Assembly (NCBI GenBank): GCA_030066775.1
Contig: JASJAY010000049.1
Coordinates: forward strand, 1 to 35,026
Direction of reading: 5' to 3'
Length of the DNA: 35,026 nucleotides
Origin: Planctomycetota bacterium
GTDB taxonomy: Bacteria; Planctomycetota; PLA2; JAEUHO01
The notes under the pieces are model-generated. The model ran no database searches and had not been told where the DNA came from. It saw only the letters and a list, made by a program, of their open reading frames with translations. The position numbers were made by a program, and so were the translations under genes. Shown one piece after another: positions 7,710 through 15,579 of this stretch. Every line of letters begins with the position of its first letter. Within the stretch, counting starts at the first letter, position 1.

Positions 7710-10655
7710 ATGGACGCCCCCAAGCTGCCGCTGCCCGTTGCCGTGTTGAGGCGCCGAAGCCACAACGCCAAGTCCGCGAAGGACCTGCACGACACGGCGT
7801 ACTTCGCGTGGGAGGTCTCCGTGCGCCTGGCGGTCGCCGCCCGCCCCCCCGAGGACGCGACGGTGCTGGCGAAGGCGTCCCTCGGGGCGTGGGTCGGGGC
7901 CCTCGATGCCGGCGCGGTCGTCACCAGCGATCGGGCCCTGCTCGACGTGCACGAGCTGCTCACCGAGGTGGGGGCCGACCGCGCGGCGCGGCCGCAGCAG
8001 GTTCCGGCGGCGACGCTCCTCGGCGCCTTGCCCGCCTACCGCAATCGCGTGATCGGCCACGGCTCCGTCCGCCGCGCGTCGTTCTACGAGCACGCGGGCC
8101 GCGTGCTCCTCCGGGGGATCGAGCGCGCCTGGGCGGCCGGTCTGTTCCTGCCCGACAGCCGCATGGTGTTCGTGGAGTCCGTCTCCGTCGACGAACGCGG
8201 GCGCACGCACGGCCGCGTGCTGGACCTCATGGGCGATCACGCGCTCGTGCTCGATGCCCAGGGCACGACGCTGCCGGAGGGGACCCGTCCGGGGCGCGTC
8301 TACGCGCGCACCGGCGAGACATGGCGTTCGCTCTTCCCCCTCGTGCTCTACGCGGAGGACGACGGCATCGAACGGGTGTACCTGTTCGACGCGGTGCGCG
8401 GTCGCGGGGCGCGCTTCCTCGACTACGCCAGCGGCGACATGCTGCGGGGCAAGGCCCTCGAGGCGCGCTTCCCGGGCGTGGCCGATGCGCTGCATGAGCG
8501 CATCGGCGCGTGGCGCCCGGACGACGTCACGCAGCCCATCGAGACGGAGGATCGCTACGGCGAGTTCGAGCTTCTGGGCGAGATCGGACGCGGCGGCATG
8601 GGCGTCGTGCACCTGGCGCGGCAGCCCGAGCTCGATCGGCTCGCCGCCGTGAAGGTCTTGTCCGAGACGCTTGCGCGGGACGACGTCGCGCTGGCCCGCT
8701 TCCGGCGCGAGATCGCCGCGCTCGGTCGATCGGAGCATCCGAACGTCATCCGCATCCTCGGCTCCGGCACATCCGGGGACCGGCCGTACTACGCCATGGA
8801 GTACGTCGAAGGGGTGGACCTGGCGCAGGTCGCGCGCCGGCTCGAGACGACGCCCGACTTCGATGAAGCGGTCACCATGGCGTGGCAAGAGGTGCGCGCG
8901 CGCCACGCGACGGCGCTCGGCGCGGCGCCGCGCGTCGATGCGTCGGAGACCCGCGTCCCCGTCGGCGGCGATCGCTACGGACGCCTGGCGCTCGTCTTCC
9001 GCGACGCGGCGCGCGGCCTGCACCACCTGCACGAGCAGGGCGTCGTGCATCGGGACATCAAACCCGGCAACATCCTGATCACGGCCCACGGCCACCGGGC
9101 CGTGATCATGGACCTGGGGCTCGCGGCGCTCTCCGATGCGAGCGAGGCGCTCACCGAGACGCAGGGGGTCGTCGGCACGCTGCGCTACATCGCGCCGGAG
9201 CAGCTGGACCCGAAGCTCGGACCCGTGGATCGCCGGGCCGACGTGTACGCGCTCGGCGTCACCTTGTTCGAGCTCGTGACGGGGACGCCGTTCTTCGAGG
9301 GCGAGACGCCGGCGCAGCTGATCGAGCAGGTGCTGCGCGCGACGCCTCGGCGGGCCGAACAGCTCGACCGGCACGTGCCCGACGACCTCGCCACGATCGT
9401 CGCGAAGGCGACCCAGCGCGACCCACGCCGGCGGTACGGCGATGCCGCGACGCTCGCCGCGGACCTCGACGCCTTCCTCGGGCGGCGGCCGATCGCGGCC
9501 CGCGCGCCGACGCTGGGCTACGTGCTGCGCCTCGCGGTGCGGCGGCACAAGCCGATCGCCGCGGCGGTCCTGCTGCTGCTCGCGGTCGCCGTCGGCGGCA
9601 CGGTGCTGTTCATGAAGCATCTCGGCGACACGGGGCGCGAGGAGACGCGCCTGCGCGAAGCGGCCGAGGCCAGCGGACAGCGGGCCAAGGACCTCGCCGA
9701 GGTGATGCTGCTGGAGCTCAGTCGCTATCCCGATGCGCCGGAGACGAGCGAGCGCGTCGAGGACTTCGCGCCCGCGGTGTTCGAGTACTTCGGCCAGATG
9801 CCGCTCGACGGGCTCACGGATGCGGAGCTCGCGCGGCACCATCAGGCGTTCGACTGGGTCGCCCGTGCGCTCGAGTCGCGCCAGCGCTTCGAGGGCGCGC
9901 TGCGTCACCGCCGGCGTACCCGTGAGCTGCTCGAAGAGCATCGCCGGCGTCATCCCGGCGATGCCGCGAAGGTCCCCGCGCTCGCTTCGAGCTGGCTGAG
10001 CGAAGGCGACGTGCTCGAAGGCGCGGGGCGGCTCGACGAGGCGAAGACCGCCTGGGCGCGCGGCCTTGCGATCGCGCGCGAGCTGGACCTCGATGCCATG
10101 GACGAGCAGGCGCTCACCAACCTGGGCAACCAGGTCGACGCCGTGGCCGACACGCTCGTGGCGCGTCAGGCCTATCGCGAGAGCGCGGACCACCGCGCCG
10201 TGTTCGCCGCCATGCTGGAGGCGATGTCGCGCCGGCGTCCCACGCGCTGGAACTTCAAGGACATGCTCATCTGGTGTCGCGAGAACCAGGGCGATGCGCT
10301 CGTCGCCGCCGGCGAACGCGAGCAGGCCTTCACCGCCTGGGAGCAGGCGCAGGACGTGCGCCGCGAGCGCATGCGGACGACCCCCGGCGACGCGGCGGTC
10401 AAGCGGGACTTCTACGACCGCGAGAGCATGATCGCCGAGCAGCTCGTGCGCGCGAACCGCCGCGACGAGGCGCTGCCGCGCTTCGAGCGCGCCATCGAGG
10501 GCGGGAAGAAGATCGTGGCCGCCCAGGCGGACGACGCGGATGTCCGCGAGTGGCTCGCGGCGATCCACGACAGCTTCGGCTCCCTGCTCCAGGACCTGGG
10601 CCGCGAGGCGGACGGGCAGGCCCAGTACGACGCGGCCATACGCCTCCGCAAGTAG
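7710..10655 (+). CDS. Membrane Ser/Thr kinase with HEPN-like N-terminal region and C-terminal helical repeats
   Basis: A 981-residue protein with four parts. Residues 1-145 are mostly helical and contain RNRVIGH (111-117), which fits the Rx4-6H motif of HEPN domains. Residues 150-265 form a second unassigned module (SLFPLVLY, GARFLDYASGDMLRGKALE). Residues about 284-592 are a Hanks-type kinase: GEIGRGGMGVVHLAR, Lys315 in AAVKVL, HRDIKPGN (447-454), DLG (468-470) replacing DFG, and APE as IAPEQ. There is an insert of about 50 residues before the catalytic loop. A membrane helix lies at about 614-634, and about 650-981 is TPR-like and would be across the membrane. The ATG at 7710 diverges from the TPR-kinase gene. 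Kinase activity is likely; the role of the N-terminal region is unknown. Confidence 0.9.
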   Translation: MDAPKLPLPVAVLRRRSHNAKSAKDLHDTAYFAWEVSVRLAVAARPPEDATVLAKASLGAWVGALDAGAVVTSDRALLDVHELLTEVGADRAARPQQVPAATLLGALPAYRNRVIGHGSVRRASFYEHAGRVLLRGIERAWAAGLFLPDSRMVFVESVSVDERGRTHGRVLDLMGDHALVLDAQGTTLPEGTRPGRVYARTGETWRSLFPLVLYAEDDGIERVYLFDAVRGRGARFLDYASGDMLRGKALEARFPGVADALHERIGAWRPDDVTQPIETEDRYGEFELLGEIGRGGMGVVHLARQPELDRLAAVKVLSETLARDDVALARFRREIAALGRSEHPNVIRILGSGTSGDRPYYAMEYVEGVDLAQVARRLETTPDFDEAVTMAWQEVRARHATALGAAPRVDASETRVPVGGDRYGRLALVFRDAARGLHHLHEQGVVHRDIKPGNILITAHGHRAVIMDLGLAALSDASEALTETQGVVGTLRYIAPEQLDPKLGPVDRRADVYALGVTLFELVTGTPFFEGETPAQLIEQVLRATPRRAEQLDRHVPDDLATIVAKATQRDPRRRYGDAATLAADLDAFLGRRPIAARAPTLGYVLRLAVRRHKPIAAAVLLLLAVAVGGTVLFMKHLGDTGREETRLREAAEASGQRAKDLAEVMLLELSRYPDAPETSERVEDFAPAVFEYFGQMPLDGLTDAELARHHQAFDWVARALESRQRFEGALRHRRRTRELLEEHRRRHPGDAAKVPALASSWLSEGDVLEGAGRLDEAKTAWARGLAIARELDLDAMDEQALTNLGNQVDAVADTLVARQAYRESADHRAVFAAMLEAMSRRRPTRWNFKDMLIWCRENQGDALVAAGEREQAFTAWEQAQDVRRERMRTTPGDAAVKRDFYDRESMIAEQLVRANRRDEALPRFERAIEGGKKIVAAQADDADVREWLAAIHDSFGSLLQDLGREADGQAQYDAAIRLRK

Positions 10656-10690
10656 GCCATCCGGTACCGGGGGGATTCGTCTCGTTTCCC

Positions 10691-10724
10691 GGTCACACCT
10701 CGGCGGCCCGGCGGCCCTTGAGGG
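10691..10724 (+). promoter_or_regulatory. Bipartite element, copy B (candidate promoter of the secreted-protein gene)
   Basis: GGTCACACC (10691-10699), a 10-bp spacer, GGCGGCCC (10710-10717), then TTGAGGG (10718-10724), ending 46 bp before the ATG at 10771. It matches copy A at 4920-4954 in both blocks, spacing, orientation and distance to the start codon. The spacing of 18 bp from the first block to TTGAGGG suits -35 and -10 elements. Confidence 0.55.
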
Positions 10725-10770
10725 CAGATGCGCGCCGGAATGGTCCGGCGCCGCCCCCGAGGACCCCGCC

Positions 10771-12084
10771 ATGACCTCCCGCTCTCTCCGCCCGTCGGCC
10801 CTCGTGCTGTTCCTGGCTGCCCTGCTCGGCGCGACGGCGCCCGCCGCCGCCGACGCCGCACGCCGCCTCCGTATCGATGTCGAGCTGACGGCCCTACGCT
10901 GCTTCGAGGAGTCCGACGAACACGGCTCCGACGATCCGTACGTCGTGCTCGCGTACGTCAACCTGCGCTCCGGTCGCGTGCACGTCGACTCGTATCAGTT
11001 CAAGAACGTCGAGACGGGGCACAGCCGGTTCCCCTCGGGGGCCATGCTGCGCGCCCATGACGACGTCCAGCATCCCGACGACGCCGCCGTCCTCGTGGGC
11101 CTCATGGAGTGGGACCGCGACAGCGCCTTCGGCAGCGGCTACGTCACCCGCGAGGGTCCGGGCATCTGGTGGACGCCCGAGGTGAAGACGCGCGTCACGC
11201 GCGATCTGCAGGCGTTCGCCGGCGGGATGAAGAAGGCGTACGCCGCCGGGCACTACAGCGCCGGTCACTACAAGCAGGAACTGCTCATGCGCATGCGGCA
11301 GGCGATGAACGCCTCCCGCGGCGACGACGAGGTCCTGGGCCTCGCGCTCCTCGACACGCGCGGTCAGACCGCCGGCCCGGGGGTGCGTCTGCGCCGCCGT
11401 GCGACGCCGCTCCGGTACCGCGAGGACGGCAGCCGGTACGAGCTGCGCTTCGACGTGGGTCACACGCGCCTGACCACGCCGCGCATGCTGCGCGTGCAGG
11501 TGATCGACAGCGTGAGCCGCAAGCACCTGCCCGCCCGGTACGAGGTGACGCGGGGCAAGGCCGTGATCGCGAAGGGCAAGACGAACGCGAAGGGCCGCAT
11601 CGAGCGTCGGCTGGAGCCGGGGCGCTATGCGATCAAGCTCTCGGCCGCCGGCTACGGCGCCCGTCGCTACGACGTGCAGATCGACGCCAAGGACGTGTAC
11701 ATCGGGGCGGAGCTCCTGCCCCGCGTCGTGAAGGCGAAGATGCTCCCGCCGCAGACGCTCGAGCCGCTGCCGCCCAAGGCCCCGCTGGGCGGCGTCACCA
11801 CGAACCCGAGCTTCTCGGGCCAGTGGACCTCCTCGATCGCGACGCTCGTGATCACCCACACGGGCAAGCGGGTGACGGCGCGGGTGATCTACCCGAACGG
11901 CATCGAGGTCCGGCTCTGGGGCGACGTCTCGAACGGCCGGCTCGACTTCAAGTGGGGGCCGGGCCAGCTCGAGCTGGGCCACGGCACGCTCGAGCTGAGC
12001 GCAGACAAGAAGCGCCTCTCCGGCCACGTCTTCAACAAGCTCGACAACACGAACACGCCCTGGACCCTGACGCGCAAGTCGTAG
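10771..12084 (+). CDS. Secreted protein of unknown function
   Basis: A 437-residue protein with a clear signal peptide (about 1-28, ending APAAADA). I do not recognise a named family. The first third has GSDDPYVVLAYVNL and GLMEWDRDSAFGSGY, a pattern I associate loosely with bacterial beta-rich proteins. The middle has a carboxypeptidase-regulatory-like segment (ARYEVTRGKAVIAKGKTNAK, then LEPGRYAIKLSAAGY), typical of Ig-like extracellular domains. The last 90 residues resemble a small beta-barrel (FSGQWTSSIATLVITHTGKR, GHGTLELSADKKRLSG). ATG at 10771 has GAGGA 8 bp upstream. The shared element just before it ties it to the sigma-kinase block. It may be an extracellular target or effector of that system. 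Confidence 0.8.
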   Translation: MTSRSLRPSALVLFLAALLGATAPAAADAARRLRIDVELTALRCFEESDEHGSDDPYVVLAYVNLRSGRVHVDSYQFKNVETGHSRFPSGAMLRAHDDVQHPDDAAVLVGLMEWDRDSAFGSGYVTREGPGIWWTPEVKTRVTRDLQAFAGGMKKAYAAGHYSAGHYKQELLMRMRQAMNASRGDDEVLGLALLDTRGQTAGPGVRLRRRATPLRYREDGSRYELRFDVGHTRLTTPRMLRVQVIDSVSRKHLPARYEVTRGKAVIAKGKTNAKGRIERRLEPGRYAIKLSAAGYGARRYDVQIDAKDVYIGAELLPRVVKAKMLPPQTLEPLPPKAPLGGVTTNPSFSGQWTSSIATLVITHTGKRVTARVIYPNGIEVRLWGDVSNGRLDFKWGPGQLELGHGTLELSADKKRLSGHVFNKLDNTNTPWTLTRKS

Positions 12085-12123
12085 ATCCGACCAGGCGATT
12101 CCATGGGCCCCGTCGCACCCTCC

Positions 12124-12140
12124 GGGCGGCGGGGCCGCCC
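12124..12140 (+). terminator. GC-rich hairpin after the secreted-protein gene
   Basis: GGGCGGC, a GGG loop and GCCGCCC form a perfect 7-bp stem 40 bp after the stop at 12084. No T-run follows. It may end transcription before the promoter of the next operon. Confidence 0.4.
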
Positions 12141-12169
12141 CCAGTTGCACGACGAACGGGGGGCGGGAG

Positions 12170-12175
12170 TAGGAT
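12170..12175 (+). promoter_or_regulatory. -10-like TAGGAT, 6 bp before the binding-protein operon
   Basis: TAGGAT is followed by CCCCGC and then GTG at 12182, the same layout as in front of tsaD. TTGCAC (12145-12150) could be a -35, with a long 19-bp spacer. AGGA inside the hexamer could also serve as a ribosome site 7 bp from the start, so leaderless use is not certain. Confidence 0.4.
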
Positions 12176-12181
12176 CCCCGC

Positions 12182-13204
12182 GTGGCATCGACGAGGCGCA
12201 ACCGACCGGGACCTCTGCGCGCCGCCCTCGCCGCGGCGCTGGCGCTGCTCTTCGCCCTGCCGGGCGCCCTGCGTGCGGAGGAGGAGACGGGCGTCACGTG
12301 CGACCTGCACGCGCTGCGGTTCGAGACCGACGCGCGCCTCTTGAAGATGTACGACGGCTTGCGGCGCGGCCTCGAGAAGGCGCGCCTGGGTCGCGTCTGC
12401 CTCGCGCCCGCGAAGAACGAGGCCGCTTCGCTGGACGCGTTTGCGGAGACGCTGCGCACGGAGCAGGCGGAGGCGGGCGAAGGCAAGCGCGCGCAGCCGA
12501 TCGCGTTCGCGTTCGGCGACGTCGCGGCGAACGCCTTGAAGGCGCGCGCGACGGACGTGCCGCGCGTGCTGGTGGTGACGCGGTACACCGCGGGCGGTAC
12601 ACCGCTCGTGCCCTTGCCCAAGCCCACCGGGCCGTCGTCCGTGATCTACGCGGACCTGCAGCTCGAGCGCCTGGGCGAGGTCGTCACCCAGCTCGCGGGG
12701 GCGTCGTGGCCGCGCATCGAGCTCGCGTGGCGGAGCACCCCTGAGGACGCGGAAGCCAAGCTGGCGCGCGCGGCGGAGGTCGCGGGGCTCAAGGGCCTGG
12801 GCCCGGCATCGCCCGAGGATGCCGACGTGCCCCTCGCCGCCGTGTTGCACGTGCGGTTCGGCGTGGGGGAGGAGGTGCTCTCGTTCACGCAGGCGGCGCG
12901 GCTCGCGAAGAAGCGCGGCGTGCCGTTGATCACGGACGATCCGATCCGCTTCCGTCAAGGCGTCGCCACGGTCGTTGTCGCGGCCGACCACCATCTCGTC
13001 GGCCGATACGCGAGCGAGGCGGCGCGCGTACTCACGCGCTACCCGAAGGAGGTCCTGCCCGCGCGCGGCGTGCGCACGTTGCGCGTGCTCGTGGATCTCG
13101 ATGCGGCGGACAAGCAGGGCCACGTGCTGCCGTTGCCGTTCCTGGCGCGCGCCAGCGAGCTGCACCGGGGCATCCGGCCGGCCCCGTCGGAGACGCCCCG
13201 ATGA
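12182..13204 (+). CDS. Periplasmic TrpX-like substrate-binding protein, probable sensor partner
   Basis: A 340-residue protein from a GTG start, with a signal peptide to about residue 35 (ALRAEEE). The rest resembles ABC_sub_bind (TrpX-type) periplasmic binding proteins: a two-lobed layout with LGRVCLAPAKN early and, in the second lobe, AARLAKKRGVPLITDD followed by GVATVVVAADHHLVGRYASE, as in that family. No ABC permease or ATPase is adjacent. Its stop overlaps the histidine kinase start as ATGA. The simplest reading is a ligand-binding subunit that reports to the kinase, not a transporter component. The ligand cannot be told; amino acids are known ligands in the family. Family assignment is by pattern only. 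Confidence 0.75.
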   Translation: MASTRRNRPGPLRAALAAALALLFALPGALRAEEETGVTCDLHALRFETDARLLKMYDGLRRGLEKARLGRVCLAPAKNEAASLDAFAETLRTEQAEAGEGKRAQPIAFAFGDVAANALKARATDVPRVLVVTRYTAGGTPLVPLPKPTGPSSVIYADLQLERLGEVVTQLAGASWPRIELAWRSTPEDAEAKLARAAEVAGLKGLGPASPEDADVPLAAVLHVRFGVGEEVLSFTQAARLAKKRGVPLITDDPIRFRQGVATVVVAADHHLVGRYASEAARVLTRYPKEVLPARGVRTLRVLVDLDAADKQGHVLPLPFLARASELHRGIRPAPSETPR

Positions 13205-14709
13205 GCCGCTCGCTCGTGACGCTCACCACGCTGCTCGTGGGCGGCGTGGTGCTCGCGCTCGGCGCGGGCGTGCTGTTCTGGATCACCGCCGACGACCTCG
13301 CCGAAGCGCGCCGCGAGGCCTCCGAGGCGCAGCACGACGCGGAGGTCGAGCTGCGCAGCCTCGCCCGCGTCCTGCTCTCGCTCTCCCAGGACACCGCCGT
13401 GGCGTTGGTCGAGGGGTCGAACGAGGCGCTGCGGCGCTGGATCGCGCAGGAGCCCCTGACGCTCTATCGCGATCCGGAGGAGCCCGGCCGCGTCGACGTC
13501 GCCGCGATCCAGCAGATGCTGGTCGACGCGATCGGACGCCGCAACCACGAGGAGAAGGAGCGCATCCGCGTGCTCACGGAGCGCATGGCGCTTCAGGGCG
13601 ATACGCGCATCGATGCCGCGGCGTCCAAGCTGCGCGCGCTCGCGGTCGCGCGCGCGGACCGCGCGGCCGCGGAGAAGCGCGGCCGCTTGGCGGGCCGCTT
13701 CGCCATGCTCCTGGCGGGCATGGCGCTCTTGCTCGGCGGCACGCTCTTCGTCCTCGTGGTCGGGCCCGTGCGTCGGCTGCGGGACGCAGTCAACCGCATC
13801 GCGCAGGGCGACCTGGCGACACCGGTACCGCCACAACGACGCGGGGCCCAGGAGCTCGATGCGCTCACGCGCGACGTCGAGCGCATGCGCGGCCAGATCC
13901 GGGCCGCCACCGAAGGCCTCGAGGACGAGGTCCGGCGCAAGACGGAAGACCTCGAGCGCACGCTCGCCGAGCGCACCCAGGCGCTCGAGGAGCTGAGGAC
14001 CACCCAGGACCGTCTCGTGCAGGCCGCGAAGATGGCGGGCCTGGGCACGCTCGCGGGGGGCGTCGCCCACGAGTTCAACAACTTGATCGGCGGCATCCGC
14101 GGCTGCATCGAGAGCGCGCGCAGCGCCAGCACCGATCCCGACATGCAGGCCGACCTCGACATGGCGCGCAAGACGAGCGACCGGGCCGCCGTGCTGATCC
14201 GGGCGCTGCTCGACGTCGCGCGGCCGGGGGAGCGTTCGTTCGGGACGGTCGACCTCGTCGAGGTCGTGGCGGACGTGGTCCGCACGGCGGCCCCGACCGC
14301 GCGGCAGCGCGAGGTGGCCCTCGAAGCCGAGGCGGGCGCGCCGCTCGAGGTGGAGGGCGACGAGGGCCAGCTGCACCAGGTCGTGCTCAACCTCGTCACG
14401 AACGCGTTGCAGGCGTCACCCCGAGGTTCCCGCGTCCGCGTGACGACGGGCCGACGCGACGCGCAGGCGTGGGTCGAGGTGCTCGACGAGGGCGCCGGCG
14501 TGCCCGACGAGCTCAAGGACCGCATCTTCGAGCCGTTCTTCACAGCGCGGGAGGGCGGCACGGGGCTGGGGCTCTTCGTCTCCTACGGCATCGTGGAGCG
14601 CCATGGGGGACGCATCGAGGTCGGCGCGGGCCCGGCGGGTGGCGCCCGCATGACCGTCTTCCTGCCGGGGCGGGGATCTGGTCCAGGAGTTGCGTCGGCT
14701 CCGGCATGA
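13201..14709 (+). CDS. Membrane sensor histidine kinase (HAMP, HisKA, HATPase)
   Basis: A 502-residue two-helix sensor kinase: membrane helix 1 at about 6-29, a periplasmic region of about 135 residues, helix 2 at about 166-190, a HAMP segment, then a coiled coil to about 270. The H-box is GGVAHEFNN with phospho-accepting His290. The ATPase shows the N-box NLVTNAL (Asn401), G1 as DEGAGVP, the F-box FEPFFTA and G2 as GGTGLGL. The organisation is NtrB/DctB-like. The small periplasmic region, predicted helical, probably relies on the binding protein encoded just upstream for ligand sensing (inference from the overlapping operon). It overlaps the response regulator gene by ATGA. Confidence 0.95.
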   Translation: MSRSLVTLTTLLVGGVVLALGAGVLFWITADDLAEARREASEAQHDAEVELRSLARVLLSLSQDTAVALVEGSNEALRRWIAQEPLTLYRDPEEPGRVDVAAIQQMLVDAIGRRNHEEKERIRVLTERMALQGDTRIDAAASKLRALAVARADRAAAEKRGRLAGRFAMLLAGMALLLGGTLFVLVVGPVRRLRDAVNRIAQGDLATPVPPQRRGAQELDALTRDVERMRGQIRAATEGLEDEVRRKTEDLERTLAERTQALEELRTTQDRLVQAAKMAGLGTLAGGVAHEFNNLIGGIRGCIESARSASTDPDMQADLDMARKTSDRAAVLIRALLDVARPGERSFGTVDLVEVVADVVRTAAPTARQREVALEAEAGAPLEVEGDEGQLHQVVLNLVTNALQASPRGSRVRVTTGRRDAQAWVEVLDEGAGVPDELKDRIFEPFFTAREGGTGLGLFVSYGIVERHGGRIEVGAGPAGGARMTVFLPGRGSGPGVASAPA

Positions 14710-15476
14710 GCCAAGAGCACGAGCGCGTTCCCCACATCCTGGTGATCGACGACGAGGAGTCGATGCGGTATGCGGTGGCGCGCGGCATCCGCCGCGCGGG
14801 CCTTGCGAGCACCGAGGCCGCCACGGGGAAGGAGGGCGTCGACCTGTTCGTCGGCGGCGGCTTCGACGCCGTGCTGACCGACATGAAGCTGCCCGACATC
14901 AACGGGCTCGACATCGTGTCGATCCTGACGGAGATGGACGCGCAGGTGCCGGTCGTCGTGATGACCGGCTACGGCACGATGGACTCCGCGCTCGAGGCCA
15001 TGCGCCGGGGCGCGCGCGACTACGTCGAGAAGCCCTTCGAGGTCGACGAGGTCGTGCGCGCGCTGCACCGCGCCATCAGCGAACGCCGCATGTCCCTCGA
15101 AAACCGGCGTTTGCGCGCGCTCGTGGAGCGCCGGCTCTCGCCGTCGGGCTACGAGACCGTCGAGGCCGAGCTCGACGCGCTGCGTCCCTCCGACCGCGAT
15201 CCGCAGGTGGCCCACAACGGCGGCTTGCCGGGCGCCCGCGTGCCGCTGCTCCCGCTCGATGCCGAGGGCGGCCCGCTGCCGCTGCGCGAGGCGCAGCGCC
15301 GCTTCGAGGTGAGCTACGTCGAGGACCTGCTGGCGCGCACCGGCGGCAACGTCGCGGCGGCCGCCCGCATCGCAGGGATCAGCCGGCCCAACTTCCACAA
15401 GAAGCTGCGCACCCTGGACGTGGACAGCCATCGGTTCAAGCACGCCGCCCGACGCGGGCGGACGCACGATCTCTAG
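14706..15476 (+). CDS. Response regulator, receiver plus Fis-type HTH, no AAA+ domain
   Basis: A 256-residue cytoplasmic regulator. The receiver domain (about 9-125) has the acidic pair Asp15/Asp16, phospho-acceptor Asp59 (LTDMKLPDINGLD), Thr87 and Lys109. A linker of about 65 residues leads to a Fis-type helix-turn-helix at about 194-236 (RTGGNVAAAARIAGISRPNF). The receiver looks NtrC-like, but the sigma-54 AAA+ domain normally found between these parts is missing, so it cannot remodel sigma-54 polymerase and should act as an ordinary DNA-binding regulator, as PrrA/ActR types do. ATG at 14706 overlaps the kinase stop. Confidence 0.93.
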   Translation: MSQEHERVPHILVIDDEESMRYAVARGIRRAGLASTEAATGKEGVDLFVGGGFDAVLTDMKLPDINGLDIVSILTEMDAQVPVVVMTGYGTMDSALEAMRRGARDYVEKPFEVDEVVRALHRAISERRMSLENRRLRALVERRLSPSGYETVEAELDALRPSDRDPQVAHNGGLPGARVPLLPLDAEGGPLPLREAQRRFEVSYVEDLLARTGGNVAAAARIAGISRPNFHKKLRTLDVDSHRFKHAARRGRTHDL

Positions 15477-15541
15477 GCGACAGCAGCCGTATCGGAATCG
15501 CTACGCTGTTACCGCCCGGATACAGATTTCCGGGGTGTGAC

Positions 15542-15560
15542 GGCCCGTCGGCCGCGGGCC
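15542..15560 (+). other. Leader hairpin before the solute-binding protein gene
   Basis: GGCCCG and CGGGCC form a 6-bp stem around a 7-nt loop, 19 bp before the ATG at 15580 and just before the GGGAG ribosome site. It could affect translation, or simply reflect base composition. Confidence 0.25.
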
Positions 15561-15579
15561 CCGGATCGGGAGTCGAAAG

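Noticed and set aside
10661..10670. CCGGTACCGG palindrome after the HEPN-kinase gene
   Set aside because: A 10-bp GC palindrome is expected often at this base composition; no further structure supports a function.
7614..10961. More than 1100 codons of open minus-strand frame upstream of the TPR-kinase start
   Set aside because: It lies antisense to the divergent kinase gene, has Arg/His/Ala/Gly-rich low-complexity translation and no family resemblance. High GC removes stop codons from antisense frames.
15530..15540. GTGTGAC at 15533-15539 as a third copy of the shared bipartite element (GTCACAC on the minus strand)
   Set aside because: Only the first block matches, it points away from the gene at 15580, and the GGCGGCCC block is missing at the right spacing.
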